A stretch of 64,000 bases of DNA from Shinisaurus crocodilurus (GCA_021292165.1 CM037881.1:4712001-4776000); one strand, 5' to 3'. Counted from the stretch's first letter, positions 1 to 12,196 are shown. The notes: a model not told the origin generated them from the letters alone. A program made the numbers and translations.

Positions 1-454
1 CTTTCTACAAGCGTCTTACTTTTGCGCATGCGTGTTAACAAATTCTCTAATGTGAGCTAATTGTTTCTTTCTACTGTGACAGATTTATGTTTTTACAATA
101 TCTGGTTTCTCTTTCAAGCAGTAAATAACAATTAATTGACATGTGTGTACTGAGGAGTTTTTAGGGAGTGAAAGGCATCTTTGAAGTAACTTCTCCTTAT
201 CTCAATACCAATTAACCGTTAGACACAGGTTTACTTCAACAGGTCACAAGAAATCGAGAGGCCCCTTAGAGGCCCGTTGTATTAGCATCATAGTGTTACA
301 TTGTGTTACATTTCATTATGTGAGATAGAACTTTCTACATACAGAGTAGCATAGGATTAAATACAAGTAAAAGCATAGGAAATATTTGTTGCAAGTTATG
401 TGATTATATAGAAATCATATACTGAATTATATTTTACCACACTACAATCTAAGT

Positions 455-529
455 CAGTGTTCTCCTGGCTGGGGCATTCTGGGAGCTGTAGGCCAAAAAC
501 ATCTGGGGACCCAAGGTTGGAGAACACTG
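455..529. mobile_element. hAT foldback MITE, left arm deleted
   Basis: Ends in CAGTGTTCTCC and GGAGAACACTG. Flanks ATCTAAGT and ATTTAAGT (7 of 8) form the target duplication. Most of the left palindrome arm is missing. Confidence 0.85.
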
Positions 530-712
530 ATTTAAGTTCTAACCCAGGTGGTGGGGGAGGGGGAACGCAGGCAGGCTTGGGTGTTTGTTGGCCCCCTACC
601 CAAAAACACCAGCCATCCCTGGCAAAGAGCTTTATAACATTATGTCTAGTGTGGGTCAATAATGGATCAATTATTATCTCCAAAAGTCAAAGCAGAACAG
701 TAGTACCAAGGG

Positions 713-848
713 CAGGGCTCTCCAACCTTGGGTCCCCAAATGCTGCTGGACTACAGCTCCCAGAATCCCTTGCCATTAGCCATGCTGGTTGGGTATGCTG
801 GGAGCTGTAGGCCAGCAACATCTGGGGCCCCAAGGTTGGAGAGCCCTG
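713..848. mobile_element. hAT foldback MITE, GGGCTC variant
   Basis: Variant ends CAGGGCTCTCCAACC and GGTTGGAGAGCCCTG with a palindromic core (GGACTACAGCTCCCAG and CTGGGAGCTGTAGGCC). Flanks ACCAAGGG and ACCTAGGG match 7 of 8. Confidence 0.88.
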
Positions 849-2189
849 ACCTAGGGCAATCCAATGAAACTACATAACTGATCTGTGTGTAATTCCTTGC
901 AATGAGAGATTTGGCCATGGCCTGGCACAGACTTTAAATTAAAGGTGCATTCAACAAATGGATGGAAGATCGTACGCTCAAGGGCGGTTAGGCATGACAG
1001 CCCATTGGAACCTGCATGTTCGGAAGCAGCATTCCTCCCAAGGAACAGGTGCTGGAGGAAAACAGCCGTGGGGTGCCGTGAACCTTCATGCATTGTGTGT
1101 GGGCTTCCTAGGAGCAAGAAAGGCAGTGTTGGATTCATAATGCTAAACTAGAAGGACATTTGGTCTGATCCACCAAGACAGCCCTTTTCTTTTGAAAATT
1201 TTAGGGGGGGGGGAATATAATCGTCTTTTGTATTATAGGTAAATAAAATAATTCATGAGGACTGCATATATGGCAATTCCATGCCGTAAAATTGCAACTT
1301 TTTCGTGTAAATTGACACCTTCAAAACAGTTTGTTCTTCATACAGAAAGATAATCCAAGAATTAATACAAACCATGTTTCTTGAAACAAAAAACCTGGAA
1401 GCAAAATGCCTTTTGCACAATTTATTCCCCATGTAAAATAAATTATGGAAAGTTATGTGACATAGCCTTGGTGTTTACAAAAACCAAGTTAGCTGGAATA
1501 ACATATTTGGGTTGCAATTCTCAAACCACAGCTTTACTTCAGAGCAAGGCAATTTGAAACTAACAGTGTTTGGAGAGAAGAGATGATGTGGGGATTTCTC
1601 CTTTGTTCTTTCAGAAAAAAACAATTAAAATGATTATTTCAATTTTATTTGTGGTTGCTTCTGCAGTTGTGTGTCTGCCTTTCCAAGTAATACCTTCTAC
1701 TCAATTGCTCCCTTTGCCATTAGACTTCTATTCCCAGTAGGTTTGTGTCCAAGTAGCAATGGAAGCTGCAGACAACTCCATCGATTGGTGAGAGCCTTCT
1801 GGGCCTTGCGGTGGGAAGGGACATAGCGTGCCCCTCAGACCTGGCATTCTAAGGAGGAAGTCAGGACACAAGCCATTAACATTGTGCCAGTGCAAGCTGG
1901 GCCTATCATCCCAGAAACACAAAACTGTTTGCACAAGACATTTTATAAAGTTCTACAGCATCTCTAGATAATGTGGTTGTGGAGGAAGAGGGGGGGCTGG
2001 CTGACCCGCCACCACCCCACCCTTGCCTACTGGCAAAGGAACCAAGACCCTCTGAGATCTCAAGATACCAGACTGCCAGCCTCAGCTGTCTGCAATCCTA
2101 CTTGGATCTCTGTTTAGGGACCCGCCTTCAATTCTGTAGCCTGGATTTAGATACTGAACTCACAGAGCACTACAAAACCCATTTGGGGT
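849..2189. other. Intergenic, no feature recognised
   Basis: AT-rich sequence with a short G run near 1204. The short open frames lack family motifs or splice context. Confidence 0.6.
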
Positions 2190-2720
2190 GAAACCAAGAC
2201 AAGGTTTATTCTGGTAGCATCTTACAACAAAATTAGGGAAATGAGAGAAGCACACAAAATAAAGAGACAGAGAGACACTTTGGTACACAGTAAAGCTACA
2301 AAACAATAAAAACCTGATTCCTTAAGATCTCTCAGACACACACCTGTTACCTGAGGGTGTTCTCTTCAAGGGTTAGATCCAGCACAGCCTTGCCGCCCGG
2401 GGGGAACTATTTTATCTACCTGCAGGTCCAAGATAAATAGCCCTCCACAAGACTTGCCTTCTAGAGCCCTCAAACCAGCCAATTTTTACCAGGGCTGCCT
2501 GGGGTCGATTCCTGAGGGGCCCCAGCCTAAAGACTTGGGCCCCTCGCTGGCGCGCTGCCATGCCGGGCACGCTACCAAAAGGACTAAGACCAAGAACAAA
2601 GGCTACACATGGGGAAATAGCTCTTCCCCCTCCCCTTTTCTGTAGCCTTCTTGCTTCAGCCAATCAATTTGAACTTCACCTGGCCAGGCAGGGGGGAGGG
2701 AACTCATGAGTCATGGCTTG
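2190..2720 (-). mobile_element. Possible LTR (minus strand)
   Basis: On the minus strand: CTATTTATC TATA-like box near 2430, AATAAA near 2206, then CTTGTCTTGGTTTCA. The layout fits U3-R-U5, but no paired LTR or duplication is present. Confidence 0.3.
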
Positions 2721-3492
2721 AACTACATTTACATATGAACGCTTTCAGCCTGGCACCTCCAGACCTCCAGGCGCCAGGCCCCATCCCATGTTCCATGCAC
2801 CTTTCGCTTCCTCCCAGCCCCCACTTGGTTTACACATGAGGTGTGTGTGTGTGTACCCCCAAAGGCTCGTTTCTCTACAGTGGTAAAAAGGAGGTTGGAA
2901 GAAGTTTGGTTCTAAGCAGGTCTCTACCAAATGTTTGCCCATTTTCATTTTCATAGTGAAAGTAGTGGGGGGCGGGAGGGGTTATTTCCCAGAAAAAGCC
3001 CTAATGATGCTGAGAACATTATTCCCCTTTCTTCCAAGCCTACTTGCTGTTCCAGTGATCTGGTGCTGTTTTGAATCCTCCTCATATCACTTCTTCCGGG
3101 GAATAGTCACATCGGGGAGATGCCAGCCAATCAGGTACCATATAGTGAATAGGCGACATCACAATGATTTGTAGCCTATTGGATTTCATCTCAATCACCA
3201 CTTGTCATCCCCTTTTATTGTAATGCCAGAAAAAAAAATCACTGAAATGCTTTTTTTTGGATTGCCAGAAGTGTTTGCAAAATGTGCCTCCCCTTTTCAG
3301 CTCGGCCCCAAATAGCTTGGTGTCAATGACTGCTAGAACAAGGGACTTTACCAGCCTTCTTCAAGGCCTTGGAATGAGTTCCCTGAAGTGGTTGTGGCAA
3401 TGCTCGTGTTTCCATAAGCAATGCAAGGCACATCTTTTTGGAATTACACCTGGAGTGCAACAATATATGTTTTTAAGCTACATGCTTTAAAG

Positions 3493-3612
3493 CAGTGTTC
3501 TCCAACCTTGGGTCCCCAGATGTTTTTGGCCTACAACTCCCAGCATGCTGGCTGGGGCGTGCTGGGAGTTGTAGGCCAAAAACATCTGGGGACCCAAGGT
3601 TGGAGAACACTG
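3493..3612. mobile_element. hAT foldback MITE
   Basis: Near-perfect palindrome with ends CAGTGTTCTCCAACC / GGTTGGAGAACACTG. Flanks CTTTAAAG and CTTTCAAC are a decayed 8-bp duplication. Confidence 0.92.
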
Positions 3613-4063
3613 CTTTCAACCCTTAAAGGCAGGGTTTCATATTGGTATTTCATTTGTTTAGAGATACAATTGTTAATATTCTGGAACTGTTTCTTTTTTA
3701 AGCTGTTGACCATCCTTAATATCTGAGAAGATTTAAAAAGTACAATAAAAAGGACTGTCACAGGACAATTGTTTATTCTCTTTCAGTGTGTGCAGAACAT
3801 TCTGCAGAAGTCCCATTGGAATTATAGGGGTTCTGTACTACAGGAGTAGCAGGGATTGGACCATTGTGCACTTTGCTAGCAACCTTTCGTTACAAGGATG
3901 AAACTGAACTATGGCTGAGTAAAGGGATTAGATTGTTGTGTGGATCTGGTCCGAACGACAGCTTGCTGAATGCCTGCAATAGAATTAATAATTTCCTATG
4001 TAGCAGCGATGGCTGAACACTTTTGGAAGCAGGGCAGTGCCCACCCATGTGTCTGGCCCATCA

Positions 4064-6379
4064 TCATAAGGACAGTGTGGTGTAGTGGTTAGAGTGTTGG
4101 ACTGGAACTCGCCTTTTAAAGCCCTGCAAGTTGGTGGCCGTCACTACATCTTGCGGAAGTGAATTCCATAGTTGAACTATGGGCTGTGTGTAGAAGTCCT
4201 TCCTTTTATCTGTCCCAAATCTCCCACCAATCAGCTTCATGGGATGATCCCGTTGGGCTCTAGTCTTATGAGAGAGGGAGAAAAATGTCTTCCTGTCCAC
4301 TTTTTCCACACCATGCATAATTTTATACACCTCGATCATGTCTCCCTTTACTCACCTTTTTTCTAAGCTAAACAATCCCAGCTGCTGCTTGTAATAGGGG
4401 AGTTGCTCCAGCCCCTTGGTAATTTTAGTCAACCTTTTCTGCACTTTTTTCAACTCTACGATATCCTTTTTTTGGTGCAGTGACCAGAACTGTACACAGT
4501 ATTCTAAGTTCGGTCGCACCACAGATTTGTATAAGGGCAGTATGATATTGGCAGTTTTAGTTTCAATTCCTTTCCTAATTATGCCTAACATGGAATTTGC
4601 CTTTTTCACAGCAGCTGCACACTGGGTAGACATTTTCATCATGCAGTCAGCTAGCTCAGATCCCATCAGCTTATACCTGAAGTTGGGATTTTTTGCCCCA
4701 ACATGCATTACTTTACACTTGCTTACATTGAACCACTGTTTTAGGTGGCATGGGACCACTCCCTCTCGCAATGAGGCATTGATCACCTCTCTGGCCCAGC
4801 CGGCCGTTCCCTCCCTGCTAGTTTTTATAAGCCAAGAGGGGCAAGGATCCAGAACAGACATGGTTGCACGTACCCATCCAAGCACCTTGTCAACATCCTC
4901 GAGCTGTACCAGCTGAAACTCATCCAAAATAACTAGACCAGGCTGTGCTCTGGGTACATCTCCTGATTCTACTGCTATAACATTGGAGTCTAAGTCCCCG
5001 CGGATGCAAGAGATTTTTTCCTGGAAGTGCCTAGTGAATATATTAAAGCGGGCATCAGATGGGTTGATGATGTCCCTGGGGCCGGCGTATAACAGGCCCC
5101 GGACGACCCTAAAGAGCTCCGCTGGGTGGCAAAGAGATGATTGGATAGAAGCAGTGGGATGTTGTCTCTTTGCCACCTTCACTGCCTCTAGGTATACCTG
5201 GCTATAGGCATGCACCAGGGCTCGATTGCATCCACTAGGAGTTTTCCTCCACCTGCACTCAAGCCGTCTCCTGTTTTGCTTCATCACTCTCAGCTCCGGG
5301 GTATACCACGGAGCCGTACGAGCTCTACTACAGAGAGGGCGCTCAAGAGCGATTGTGTCAACCGCCCGGGTCATCTCTCTATTCCAGAGATCAACCAGGG
5401 ATTCGACAGGACCGCCAGCCATATCAGCCGGAAACCCCCCAAGGGCCCTCTGGAAACCATCCGGATCCATCAGCCTCCGGGGGCGGACCATCTTAATAGG
5501 TCCCCCACCCTTGCAGAGGGGGAAAGCTGCCGTTAGCCTAAATCTCAGCAGGCAGTGATCTGACCATGACAAGGGTACCGATTCAAAGTCCCCCACCTTC
5601 AGATCACCATCTCCATGCTTGGCTGAAAAAACCAGGTCTAGAGTGTGCCCTGCTACATGTGTTGGGCCGATGACATGTTGGGACAGTCCCATGGTTGTCA
5701 TGGAGTCCATGAATTCCTGAGCCACACCAGACAAGGTGCCCTCAGCATGGATGTTAACATCCCCCAGGACCAACAGCCTGGTGGACCTCAGCATCGCCAG
5801 CGAGACCACCTCCGTCAGCTCAGCCAGGGAGTCTGTCAAGCAGCGGAGTGGGCGGTACACCAACAGAATCCCTAATCTGTCCCGCTGGCCCAACACAAGG
5901 TGCAAACACTCCAGGCCAGTAGTGAGACGGACGGGGAGCCTGGAGAGAGAGAGAGAATTCCTATAGACCACGGCAACCCCCCCTCCCCGGCCCTCAGGTC
6001 TACCCTGATGCTGCACCAAGTACCCCGGTGGGCAAAGCTGCGAGAGACTAACTCCTCCCTGTTCTCCCACCCAGGTCTCGGTAAAGCATGCCAGATCGGC
6101 CGCCTCATCCACTATTAAGTCGTGGATGAGGGAGGTTTTATTTTGCACCGATCTGGCATTTAGAAGCAGCATCCGGAGACCCGAGGGCAGGCTGATAGGG
6201 CAACCAGCAAACCTGCGTGTGCGAGGAGGGCCGGAACGCGGCACAGCCATTAAGTGTCTGGGGCGTGTTCCCCTTACCTGGCTAGTCCTCCTCCCAACGC
6301 CATATCTCCCTCTACCCGTCACTACACTAATCGGGGGGGCCCACAGAACCCCCCATGTGACCCCATAACTCCCCTCCAA
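4064..6379 (-). pseudogene. Chimeric LINE reading frame: L2 endonuclease fused to CR1-like RT thumb
   Basis: The minus-strand frame 6379 to 4352 (675 codons) starts as an L2-type ORF2: LLLNARSV near residue 71, TETWVGEQGG near 100, GGGVAVVYR near 132, GDVNI near 206, SWSDH near 271. Around residue 548 (about 4738) it changes, without loss of frame, into a CR1-like segment: FNVSKCKVMHVG, then LEYCVQFWSLH. A single TGA (4352-4354) interrupts it. The same frame then continues from GDMIEVYKIMHG to 4064. The RT palm (motifs A to C) is absent, so no working polymerase could be made. Confidence 0.85.
4069..4110 (+). mobile_element. tRNA-derived SINE head fragment
   Basis: The sequence GTGTGGTGTAGTGGTTAGAG and the following GTTGGACTGG matches the 5' head of the SINEs at 28316 and 35683. 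It is truncated where the CR1-like 3' part begins. Confidence 0.7.
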
Positions 6380-6690
6380 GGCACATGCTCAGGCCCTAGA
6401 CAGGGAAAAAAGCAATCCCCCCCACCAAGGGCACCGAGCAACAAATAGCAGTGTTAGGGTGGTGGCCCTTGCCCTTGTGGCACCCCCAAAGGGACGACCC
6501 CCTTTGGTGTCGTCCCCTTCGGGGCTGTCGCCGCCGGGGCATCGCCGCCCCGCTTCTCCCAGGAGAGGGGCCCAATCCAGCCAGCAGCAGCGTCAGCCCA
6601 AGACAGAAGGCTGACGAGGTGGTAAAGCAGGCAGCTGGCAGGATGGTAGAAAGGCTGGCAGGATGGGAAAAAGGCAGCCCAGGTCTTCTC
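6380..6690 (-). mobile_element. Probable L2 5' leader of the chimeric element
   Basis: GC-rich, C-run-rich sequence directly upstream of the L2-type frame. No homology motif is readable. It is assigned by continuity only. Confidence 0.45.
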
Positions 6691-6770
6691 ACCTTCCTCT
6701 TTTTTAAAAATTGGTGTTACATTGACCATTTCCCAGTCCTTTGGTCCAGAGGCTGATTTTAGGGACATGA
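6691..6770 (-). mobile_element. CR1-like RT fragment
   Basis: The minus strand reads GPKDWEMVNVTPIFKK, which is RT motif 1 of CR1-like LINEs (compare DWRRANVVPIFKKG in the copy at 49450). Similarity stops right after FKK, at the border with the L2 leader. Confidence 0.65.
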
Positions 6771-6825
6771 TACATATTTACACAGTCTTAATGTCTCCCC
6801 TTCTCTGAAGGTTATATCATCAACT

Positions 6826-6870
6826 CCCTGGCTGGGCATGCGCATGACTGGTGCGTGCGCATGCCCAGAA
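6826..6870. repeat. Hairpin of alternating purine-pyrimidine sequence
   Basis: TGGGCATGCGCATG pairs with GTGCGCATGCCCA around a short loop. The strictly alternating GCATGCGCATG could also adopt Z-DNA. Confidence 0.6.
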
Positions 6871-7509
6871 CTGTCCCATAAGGGTCCTAATGCAGTTGAC
6901 GAGGAAAGGCAGTGAGGCAGAACATCTGTTTGCTTGACTGCCAGATATGGTCATAACCAGCTCCCCCTGCCAATCGTGAGGACCCAGATTTTACTTGTTG
7001 ACACCCATAACCAATTATCATCTGTCTGCTGTTTTTAAGTTATTGACATGCCTGTGCACCACATGCTAACAGACTGGGGTGTTTTTTTGTCGTTCTTGGT
7101 TTCCTCTCTAAGCAAGGCCAGAACATGGGGAGAATATAGCTGAGTCTAAGCATCCTTATACTTACTTTTACTAACTTGGACTCACTAAGAAGCAGACAGA
7201 GAGTGAGAAAGAGAGATTTTTTTTGTTTGTTTGTTTGACTTTTGTGTTTGTCTCAGAGCTATGAGTCTGGGATCCAGAGACTAGAGGGGAGCAGCAGACA
7301 GCACAAGTAAATTACTTTGGTTTGCGTGGTGTCCCAGGAGTCCCTCCCTATTTTTCTAATTAAAAACAAAACAAAAATCCCCCCCCTCCTAAACTGATAG
7401 CCTAGATGACAGGGAGCAATTGCAGGGAATGTGTCCTTGCCATTTTTAAACATTTATTTCCCATTTCTCCCCCCCCCAATAGGTTTCCTATTTTTCCTCA
7501 GATCCTCCC
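6871..7509. other. Intergenic, no feature recognised
   Basis: Unique-looking sequence with a TTTG run near 7224-7240. No coding support. Confidence 0.55.
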
Positions 7510-7740
7510 CCCCCCCCCAGTTTGCCTGTTCTGTGTGATGGGTTCCTGCTGTGGGGGAGAGAAATGTGGGTCCAAAGGAATGCTTTTGTTATATGGGTCG
7601 GGATCATGCCCCAAACCTTTGCTTTGCAGTCATGATCTTAAACTAAACTTCCCTCCTCAATTTGCCCTTTCTGTGCAATGGGTTCCTGCTGCAGATCAGA
7701 GAAATGTGGGCTCTAAGGAATGTGTCTGTTGTGGTGGGTG
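7510..7740 (+). repeat. Diverged tandem duplication
   Basis: TTTGCCTGTTCTGTGTGATG and TTTGCCCTTTCTGTGCAATG both lead into GGGTTCCTGCTG and AGAGAAATGTGGG, about 138 bp apart. No gene is seen in it. Confidence 0.7.
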
Positions 7741-8316
7741 GCCACTGAAACTAGTAGCCCATGTGGCCCCATAGCCCTCCTCAGATATTCTTGGAATGCA
7801 TGGGGCATCAGAACCCCTCTTAGGTGTTATGTCTCCAGTGTTTTTCAGGACACCAAAGGCACTTCAGGAAAACATTTCCTGTCTACTTTACTGTAGCTGA
7901 GCTAACATTACTTTTAGGGATGGCTGACCTGCCTGGCATTCGACTTGCAGAGTGTGAGCTGGGCGCTCCTGCTGTGCGAGCCAAGATGAGCATGAGAGCC
8001 AGCTGAAGCACTCGCTGGACTTCCGGGTCCCTTGGCTGTACGTTGTTTACATTAAAAAATGGCCTCATTTGCACAAACTTGGCTGTAATCTGCGCAAATT
8101 AGGTCGTTTTCTACGTAAACAACCTAGTGCCGGAACCCGGAAGTCGCTTTCCCCAGCTCGGCTCGCGAGAATGTGAGTCGAGCCGGGAAAAGGTAGGGTC
8201 GAGCTCCGCACACATCCCGAACTGGAAGAGGTCATTTGTGGAAACAGAATATGTCTTGGCCTTCAGCGAGCCAGCAGAGTCAAGTCCAATAGTAAAGGCC
8301 TGCTATATGGATAGAC
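7741..8316. other. Intergenic, no feature recognised
   Basis: Moderate GC with several CpG sites near 8100-8220. No exon-like frame with splice sites. Confidence 0.5.
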
Positions 8317-8412
8317 CAGGGCTCTCCAACCTTGGGTCCCCAGCTATGCTGGCTGGGTATGCTGGGAGCTGTAGGGCAGCAACATCTGGGGACCCAAGGT
8401 TGGAGAGCCCTG
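8317..8412. mobile_element. hAT foldback MITE, GGGCTC variant, short
   Basis: Ends as in 713-848 but with part of the left arm missing. Flanks GGATAGAC and GTATAGAC match 7 of 8. Confidence 0.88.
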
Positions 8413-8774
8413 GTATAGACAAAACCTCTTGGCAGGACTCCATTGGAGCCAAAATGGCAGAGAAATCAAACTTCTCCGCCTTCTGCGTCAGCTGGATTGC
8501 ATCCAGAGGGACTTTTGTAGGTGGTGAGTGGGCTGTTGACTCCCAAATGTGTGATCTGCTGGAAGGTGAACCACGATGACATTTTTGCACATTCAGCGCT
8601 GTTCCCACTTTAGTGTCATGTTTCACACAGAGTCTGTACAGAAGGAGTCAAGAGTACCTGGTTGTTGCGGCTGCTTGGATCACTTTGGTTTAGTCTCTCC
8701 TCCTGAAAAAGTTGACAGGTTGTCTGGCGTTGTGAAGGGCATCACATGGATTACTGTCCATCATGGCTGGTTAA

Positions 8775-9070
8775 AGCCATCCAGAGAAAAGAAATACAAC
8801 ATAAACATTGTGCACCCCCACCTCTTGGGACCAAGTTATATTCCCACCCCACCCACTCCAAAAAATATTTGGATATTATTCTATATTCCAAAAATGTAAC
8901 AAATCTTGACAAGGTTCATTCCCCTTCACCAACACATAATCCAGAAATTTACCCCAAATGTTCACAAAAGTGTCTTTCTCCCATTGTCCCTTTTGGCATT
9001 TAATATTGCAAGTCAATTTATCATTTAGCGCGATATCCCATACCTCTTTATACCACTCGGTAACTGAAAA
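8775..9070 (-). mobile_element. L1-type LINE 3' end
   Basis: Read on the minus strand it closely matches the copy at 27878-28200: an ORF2 C-terminus (WYKEVWDIALNDKL-like), then LLHFWNIE-like stop and a short 3' UTR ending GTTTATGTTGTATTTC. Clade assignment to L1 rests on the C-terminal pattern only. Confidence 0.6.
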
Positions 9071-9859
9071 GACATGTTGAACTTTCTGCTATCTTCTCCT
9101 AAGGTGGGCGTGGGTCACTCACTCTCCAATAAACATAGCTGTGTAAGGAGGATCTGGGCAATCTTAGAGCCATGTCAAGTTTTGCCTCTTCCTAGGATAG
9201 GTGGTAGCAAAGCTATGTGTACTAGAAGAGGAACTCCAGGTATTCCTCTGAGTTGCTACATTCAATCATTTATTTTCAATGTACAATATGTACAGAAAAC
9301 TATGTCTTTCCAACCTTACATATTGTCAGCAAGAACTCTTAGAATAAGTAAATTTTTTTTAAAAAAAAATCATTTAAATTAACAAAAACAGCCCATTGTG
9401 GTGGTGATTAATTTTGTAATTCAGTATATCAATTTCCACTGATCTGTGGATTTGTCCAATTTGGGGGGCATTTTGGGGCCCATTATTCCATGGGGTGGGG
9501 CCAAAACAATTTGACTGGTTTGGGGGAAAGGGGCGGGGCTGCTTACCATTTTTTCTTTTGTTTTCTTTAAAAAATGATTTCCCCTACTACATTCCCATAG
9601 CAAATGCTTCTTAGTGCAGCAGTAGAAGCTTCTCTAGTATTTTTTTTACTTTTAAAACTACCACCATGGATTTTACTGTTTAAAACCACCACCACCACCA
9701 TAGGAAGCCTGGGGGGGATGATCTTAGCATCACCAGCCATGGTTTTTAAAAGTATACAAACAAAGAAAGGCTTGTTTCTTGTTTGTATGCTCAAGGGGTT
9801 GAAGGAGCTTACATCACTGCAACAAGCACATAGTCTTCAATGTCTCTATGTATCAAAGA
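9071..9859. other. Intergenic, no feature recognised
   Basis: Contains a short (CCA)n run near 9690 and poly-T/poly-A runs near 9353-9368. Nothing else recognised. Confidence 0.5.
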
Positions 9860-10284
9860 TGATAAAGGGACTCTCCTATGAGGAGAGACTGAAAGAACTG
9901 GGCATGTTTAGCCTTCAGAAGAGGAGACTGAGGGGAGATATGATCGCACTCTTCCAGTCCTTGAAAGGTTGTCACACAGAGGAGGGCCAGGATCTCTTCT
10001 CGATCATCCCAGTTTGCAGGACACGGAATAATGGGCTCAAGTGACAGGAACCCAGATCCCACCTAAACATCAGGAAAAATTTCCTGACTGTCAGAGCAAT
10101 AAGACAATGGAATCAACTACCTGGGGAGGTGGTGGGCTCTCCCACTCTGGAGGCATTCAAGGTGCAGCTGGACGGCCATCTGTCGGGGATGCTTTGACCT
10201 GGATTCCTGCGTTGCGCAGGGGGTTAGACTCGATGGCCTTGTAGGCCCCTTCCAACTCTACTTTTCTATGATTCTATGATTCTA
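9860..10284 (+). mobile_element. CR1 3' fragment
   Basis: It begins around MIKGL and continues YEERLKELGMFSLQKRR to the CR1 3' end (TCTATGATTCTATGATTC). Compared with the full copy it has a small internal deletion next to its start, and the same TGA after NNGLK as the copy at 12408. Confidence 0.9.
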
Positions 10285-10462
10285 AGTGTTCATTTTTAAA
10301 GAGAATGCCCTGCCCCCACCATAACTGGCCCAATTGTTTCAGCCCACGCCCTGGGGGGAAAAGCAGTGAAATGGCTGCCCCCAATTCATTACCTGCACAT
10401 GGGTGGTGGTGGTAATGTGTTCTGCTACACATTTGATTGACAGTGTGATTTGATTGACAGTA

Positions 10463-10718
10463 CAGTAATACCTTAGATTGCAAGTAACTTGGTTTGAGAG
10501 CGTTTTGCAAGACAAGCAAATTTTTAAATATTTATTTAATTTTTTTTTGACTTGATATACAAGCGAAGCGACGTCTTGCAATACAAGTACTGTAGTACAG
10601 ATTAAATTAAAAATCTCTGTACAAATTTTTTTGGGGGGATTTCATTTTGGTATAAGAGTGTTTTGGATTACAAGCACGTTTCTGGAACGAATGATGCTCT
10701 CAATCCAAGGCATGACTG
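10463..10718 (+). mobile_element. Tc1/mariner- or pogo-type MITE
   Basis: Terminal repeats CAGTAATACCTTAGATTG and CAATCCAAGGCATGACTG, flanked by TA on both sides. Interior has CTTGATATACAAGCGAAGCG and ATACAAGTACTGTAGTAC. Confidence 0.85.
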
Positions 10719-10895
10719 TACCCTCATCAGCTCCTCCTCCCCCCACTCACAAATGTGGCCGGGCTGACCATCAAGCAGAGGGCGAGTTAACAGCCCAGAA
10801 TGGTTGACTAATGGAAGCTGAAGGGTGCGGGTTTTTTCTTACGAAATATCTGTTGAAAAAGCATTTTTCCTTCGGATACGTTGAGTGCAACGGAG

Positions 10896-11236
10896 TGACT
10901 GGGTTCACACGACACGGCAAGCCACCTGGGCTTATAAACCCAGGTGGCTTAGTATGTTGTCCAAACCTAGGCGCACTTCCTGCGAGGCGGCTTATAAACC
11001 CAGCTTACAAGCCAGCCTGGGAAGCCACAACTTGCAGAATGAGCCACCCCTGGGCTTGCCGTGTCGTCCAAACCTGGATGGTACAACAAGCCCAGGGGTG
11101 GCCCACACCGCTACCTTGGCAAGCGTGGCAAAAGGGGCTTGCCACGCTTGCCAAGAGGCTCTGAGTGAATGCCAATGACAGCCACCCCCAAGTGCCCAAG
11201 GGGGCACTTGGGGATGGCTGTCAGAGACTTCCCACG
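10896..11236. mobile_element. GC-rich nested foldback element
   Basis: GGGTTCACACGACACGGCAAG is mirrored by CTTGCCGTGTCGTCCAAACC near 11060-11078. Further palindromes follow (GGCTTATAAACCCAGGTGGC, GGGGCTTGCCACGCTTGCC, CCCAAGTGCCCAAGGGGGC). No open frame of note. Confidence 0.65.
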
Positions 11237-11249
11237 CCACTTCTTATGC

Positions 11250-11832
11250 TGTCATAAGAACCCTGGATGACTGTTTTAATTCAAATGGCCATCTGTTTGA
11301 ATTAAATTGGGATGGAATAAGAGCTGGGATGAAACTATATTCTGGCCCTTACTGGCATGTGACTTGGCTGCCACCCAGATGATGAAACTGTACACAGCAC
11401 AGGTGTTATCATTTAGACACGAGGTCTGCAGCCGATGGAGTTTGATGCTAGAATTGTATATAAGACTAGCAAATGCAGCCTGAAGGTGTGTGGTGGTGTG
11501 GTGTGTGTGTGGTTGAAGTGGGCTGAGAAGGAAGAGAGAGATCCAGGAGCCGTTTGGCTGCCAGCCTGCCGGAAGAAGGACAAAGGACCAGCAGGAGCCC
11601 CGACACGGACAGAGCGGGAGAGGGACCTCAAGGCTGAGTGACTGCAGCAAGGACACCACTGATACTGGAGGCAGAGCTTCTTGACTGGTCGGTTGGTGAT
11701 ATTGTGGTTGCCGCCTGCCTGTCCAAGGGGTGGGGCTCTTACTAGGGGACTTGGGGTTGTTGTACTCTGTATAATAAGGATCTTAACTCGCAATAAAATA
11801 TGTTTGGCTCGATCCTCCTGGATTTATTATGG
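11250..11832 (+). mobile_element. Probable LTR (plus strand)
   Basis: Begins TGTCATAAGAACC, has a TATA-like GTATATAAG near 11457 and AATAAA at 11793-11798, and ends near GGCA. An integrase-like fragment follows directly. A target duplication was not found, so edges are approximate. Confidence 0.4.
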
Positions 11833-11867
11833 CATGAGAATTCATTAAAGAACCCCTGCCAAGCCCT

Positions 11868-12053
11868 TTGGGAAAACATTTGTCAGAACACCAGTGGAGT
11901 ACACTTCTTGTCTATGGGGAAAAGTTAGCCCAGGGCTTATTGGGGCCATCTGAAGATCAACCAATAGGACAAAGATATGCCATAGTAATGGTGGACTACC
12001 ATTCTAAATGGTCTGAAGTTACCTTTGCAGCTGAAATAACACAGATGCAATGA
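11868..12053 (+). pseudogene. LTR-retrotransposon integrase fragment
   Basis: The frame contains QRYAIVMVDYHSKWSEV, the VVDYxSKW motif of retrotransposon integrase cores (Ty3/gypsy type most likely). Only about 60 codons survive, and no DDE set is complete. Confidence 0.5.
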
Positions 12054-12196
12054 TTACATTCATGGCTTCCATATTTGCCAGGGAAGGATTCCTGAACGAG
12101 CTTGTGGCAGATGCTGGGGTTTTGTTATCCTCCAAAGAGATGTAGAAGAAGCATCCCCACAGCAATGGCATCAAACACAAAGCCATTCCCTTATAC

